Shown here: one piece after another, positions 6,627-8,620 of the stretch | How the letters are laid out: every line of letters starts with the position of its first letter | Numbering within the stretch: position 1 is the first letter of the stretch | NCBI GenBank assembly: GCA_002314725.1 | Contig: DCGV01000129.1 | Location: forward strand, 1-8,620 | DNA length: 8,620 nt | Reading direction: 5' to 3' | DNA from: Bacteroidales bacterium UBA1769 | GTDB taxonomy: Bacteria; Bacteroidota; Bacteroidia; Bacteroidales; UBA932 | The notes under the pieces: model-generated | The model's database searches: none | Told to the model about the DNA's origin: nothing | What the model saw: only the letters and a program-made list of their open reading frames with translations | Program-made: the position numbers and the translations under genes

Positions 6627-8279
6627 ATGCTTTTTGCCATAATAGCTTCTGCCTTCGTTTTAACAGGTGTCGGATCCGGTTTCATCATTTCAAAAGTCAA
6701 ATTCAATCGGAACATATCTGATGCTAAAAACAAGTCAACCTCTCCGATGGTTGATGATAAGTCTTTATCAATAGAAATCAAACGTTTCGACAAACTCAAA
6801 GAGAACCTTGCAACCATCAAGCAGAACATAGAGCAACTTGATATTCCCATTCCAGAACCTGCCAGGTCATGGGATGATACCCAGACCTCATTGAATAAGA
6901 TAAGTCTGTTCTTTGAAAAACATTCTAAATTGTCTGCGGGCACCGAAGCATTCATTCTTAGTGTTCTGCCGATATCTCAAACCGGTGAAGCACTGGCTTC
7001 ATTTGCATCAGTCGCTCCAGGACTAATCTCGAAGGCTTTTGTCGACAGTGCTTCTGCGTTGAAAGATGGTTTTTTTGATTTTGACGATGTCTCATCCTGT
7101 CTTGGAAAGTTTTGTCAGGGCATCTCACATACCAGCCACGCTTCCTTAGCACACGCACTTCAACATGATAATTGTTTCGGTGGTTTGAAAACTATGGTTA
7201 TCAATGGTTTGGCTGAAATCACCGGTGTCCATGATGCAACTGCGAGTCTTTCTTCATCAATTCATGACATGGGGGATGTATTGGGTTCCGCTTCTGAAGT
7301 AAGTTTGGACCCTACAGATTTTACTGATTTTGATATTTCCGGCCATATTCCCATTATTACTATTGCCATCTCATCCTTCAGGGAACTTGACCTTCTTCTG
7401 GATTCCAAAACTGATGCTCTGACATCATTGAAAAACATTGGTCTTGATGCTGCAGGTGCTGGCGGTGGTGGTCTTGTCGGAGCGAAGGCGGGCGCTTTGG
7501 CGGGCTCTGTATTTGGTCCTCTCGGGTCTTTGTTCGGAGGAATAATAGGTGGGATCGGCGGAGCCATAGGCGGAAGGTCATTAACTAATGAAATAAAGCA
7601 AAAGCCGCTGAAAAATGCCATAGATGCATATCAGACAAATGCCAATCTGATGCGTTCAGAAACAAGAACCAAATCCAGAGAAATGCTCCAATCGATTAAT
7701 GATTTTGCAACCGAAAGAAGATCATCTTTTAAAGATTCTGCGATATTGAATAATATACCTGTGATTGTTAATGAAGATACAATTACGGGTATAGCAATGT
7801 TACTATATCGTTCTTTGCTGGAACACATAGAATTGATGAAGCAGAAAGTGGCTTATATGAAAGAATCAATCTGGTATTCCGATCAAAAATATGGTATCAT
7901 TGTTTCGGAGTATGAGAAAAGGATTACAAATCTGACCAATCAACTACCACCCTCCAAGGACTTTCAACAAATTCCTAAGTTCGCCCTTGGAACATTACTC
8001 CGAATAAAGATTCCAGCACAAAAGTCCAATCCACATTATATGCAAAAATTACGGGAATGCGCTAGGGAATTGAAGCAAATGAATGACAAGAATAACTCAT
8101 CATTGCTGGTATGGAGTTATTCTCTCAATGGATTTTATCAAAAGACACTCAACGAGATAGCACAATTTTCCAATGAACAAATGACACAGTTCAATCAGTT
8201 TGTTGATAAATGGAAACAAACTTTGTCTTCTTTGGAAAATAAAGTTAATATTGAAAAAGGTAAATTGGGACTTAATTGA
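6627..8279 (+). CDS. Membrane-anchored glycine-zipper protein, unknown function
   Basis: This 550-aa protein starts with an uncleaved-looking transmembrane helix (residues 2-22, LFAIIASAFVLTGVGSGFII) followed by Lys/Arg, so the bulk is predicted cytoplasmic. Residues 45-260 are mixed helical with many Ser/Asp. Residues about 272-316 are a long glycine zipper (GAGGGGLVGAKAGALAGS, then GGIIGGIGGAIGG), typical of packed membrane helices in pore-forming or oligomeric membrane proteins. Residues 325-550 are charged and helical, with probable coiled coil at about 395-435 and 505-545. The frame opens at 6558 inside the 94-aa gene, but ATG 6627, 11 bp after that gene's stop and directly before the hydrophobic helix, is the better start. 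It is the last gene of the tight run. It could be a membrane-disrupting effector, or a scaffold holding the ATPases at the membrane; the sequence does not decide. Confidence 0.85.
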   Translation: MLFAIIASAFVLTGVGSGFIISKVKFNRNISDAKNKSTSPMVDDKSLSIEIKRFDKLKENLATIKQNIEQLDIPIPEPARSWDDTQTSLNKISLFFEKHSKLSAGTEAFILSVLPISQTGEALASFASVAPGLISKAFVDSASALKDGFFDFDDVSSCLGKFCQGISHTSHASLAHALQHDNCFGGLKTMVINGLAEITGVHDATASLSSSIHDMGDVLGSASEVSLDPTDFTDFDISGHIPIITIAISSFRELDLLLDSKTDALTSLKNIGLDAAGAGGGGLVGAKAGALAGSVFGPLGSLFGGIIGGIGGAIGGRSLTNEIKQKPLKNAIDAYQTNANLMRSETRTKSREMLQSINDFATERRSSFKDSAILNNIPVIVNEDTITGIAMLLYRSLLEHIELMKQKVAYMKESIWYSDQKYGIIVSEYEKRITNLTNQLPPSKDFQQIPKFALGTLLRIKIPAQKSNPHYMQKLRECARELKQMNDKNNSSLLVWSYSLNGFYQKTLNEIAQFSNEQMTQFNQFVDKWKQTLSSLENKVNIEKGKLGLN

Positions 8280-8356
8280 TTGAACTTATATTGGGTGGAT
8301 ATTTATATTCTGAGGTCACGTATATTTGACATTGAGCAATTATTGAATTGATTGAA
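8274..8356. repeat. Two copies of an 11-bp direct repeat around the spacer
   Basis: AATTGATTGAA occurs at 8274-8284, spanning the stop of the 550-aa gene, and at 8346-8356, just before the start of the last ORF. The copies are 72 bp apart and neatly bracket the intergenic spacer, including its promoter-like box. They could be regulator sites, the scar of a small insertion, or a coincidence in AT-rich sequence. Confidence 0.5.
8321..8328 (+). promoter_or_regulatory. Candidate -7 promoter box for the last ORF
   Basis: TATATTTG is a perfect fit to the Bacteroidota -7 consensus TAnnTTTG and would place transcription start near 8335, about 27 nt before the ATG at 8362. No TTTG element is found at the usual 19-21 bp upstream; the nearest TTG (8291-8293) is 27 bp away. 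The 82-bp gap is by far the largest in the run, which fits separate transcription of the last ORF. Confidence 0.35.
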
Positions 8357-8361
8357 ACATT

Positions 8362-8619
8362 ATGCCAAGTTTTCTTATTACTGCGAAGAGCAATGTTCCT
8401 TTGCCGAATGGACTACATTACATCCCTCAATTTCAGCAGGCGATCATATCAGTAGGGTACAGCGGTGTAACATCAACCACGTTGTTCACAAACCGTCAAT
8501 CTCAGGAAATACTCGCGCAACAAATGAACTTCCATTTTGGAACAGGAGACTTTTTCAATAAAGATAATGTATTGACCTATTCCGGCTATTTTGCAGTAAA
8601 ACTGCCGAATTTAATTTGA
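8362..8619 (+). CDS. Small protein of unknown function, 85 aa
   Basis: This short ORF starts MPSFLITAKSNVPLPNGLHY, continues with a QEILAQQM helix and ends GYFAVKLPNLI. The predicted make-up is beta strands around one helix, with no signal peptide or membrane segment. The plan (short N-terminal strand pair, central ...I..Q helix, final F.VK strand) loosely recalls small orphan proteins of Bacteroidales mobile DNA, but I cannot name a family. A competing frame at 8352-8561 has a less protein-like composition and is rejected. The ORF is set apart from the operon by 82 bp with a promoter-like box. Its last codons and stop (PNLI-stop) lie inside the right inverted-repeat arm, so the gene either ends naturally at the element boundary or was truncated by whatever created that boundary. 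Confidence 0.6.
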   Translation: MPSFLITAKSNVPLPNGLHYIPQFQQAIISVGYSGVTSTTLFTNRQSQEILAQQMNFHFGTGDFFNKDNVLTYSGYFAVKLPNLI

Positions 8620-8620
8620 C
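8604..8620 (-). repeat. Right arm of 17-bp perfect terminal inverted repeat
   Basis: GCCGAATTTAATTTGAC is the exact reverse complement of bases 3-19. It includes the last four sense codons and the TGA of the 85-aa ORF. The window ends at its last base, so whether the repeat extends further outward, or is flanked by a target-site duplication, cannot be seen. Confidence 0.85.

Noticed and set aside
7262..7621. 119-codon minus-strand frame rich in proline and alanine
   Set aside because: It is the antisense of the glycine-zipper codons of the 550-aa gene, whose Gly/Ala bias automatically yields a Pro/Ala-rich open frame.
8280..8361. Rho-independent terminator after the operon
   Set aside because: The spacer has only short AT-rich self-complementary pieces (around 8299-8307) and no GC-rich stem followed by a T run.
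8352..8561. 69-codon + frame overlapping the last ORF
   Set aside because: Its composition is rich in Cys, His, Arg and Ser and lacks secondary-structure patterning. The 85-aa frame at 8362 is longer and more protein-like.
1..8620. CRISPR array, tRNA, IS element or phage structural genes
   Set aside because: No regularly spaced repeats, cloverleaf sequences, transposase or integrase motifs, or capsid or tail protein features were seen on either strand.

Overview
The window looks like an accessory gene island from a Bacteroidota genome, probably Bacteroidales. The case rests on three things: moderate-to-low GC, no recognisable Shine-Dalgarno sequence in front of nearly every start codon, and upstream motifs fitting the Bacteroidota -7 consensus TAnnTTTG. 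No rRNA, tRNA, CRISPR array, transposase, integrase or phage structural gene is visible. All coding is on the + strand.

Layout. Bases 1-169 are non-coding: they hold one arm of a terminal inverted repeat and a candidate promoter. A tight six-gene run then fills 170-8279: (1) a 259-aa protein with a glycine-zipper hydrophobic segment; (2) a 634-aa Hsp70/actin-fold ATPase with a C-terminal membrane segment in place of a recognisable substrate-binding domain; (3) an 896-aa HerA/DUF87-like ATPase with a long unusual N-terminal half; (4) a 262-aa zincin-type putative metallopeptidase (HExxH); (5) a 94-aa protein of unknown function; (6) a 550-aa membrane-anchored protein with a long glycine-zipper stretch and a helical C-terminal half. 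Junctions run from an 8-bp overlap to an 11-bp gap, so one co-transcribed, translationally coupled operon is likely. After an 82-bp spacer with its own promoter-like box comes an 85-aa ORF whose stop codon lies inside the right arm of the inverted repeat.

Two things stand out. First, a perfect 17-bp inverted repeat (3-19 against 8604-8620) brackets all seven genes, suggesting a discrete mobile, invertible or cassette-like unit. Second, the combination of Hsp70-like ATPase, HerA-like ATPase, zincin and several glycine-zipper membrane proteins matches no defence, secretion or toxin system that I can name. A reasonable working model, which is inference, is a membrane-associated conflict or defence system: the two ATPases sense or remodel, the peptidase processes a partner, and glycine-zipper proteins act at the membrane. 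Biochemical roles are supported only as far as the motifs described; the biological role is not established from the sequence.
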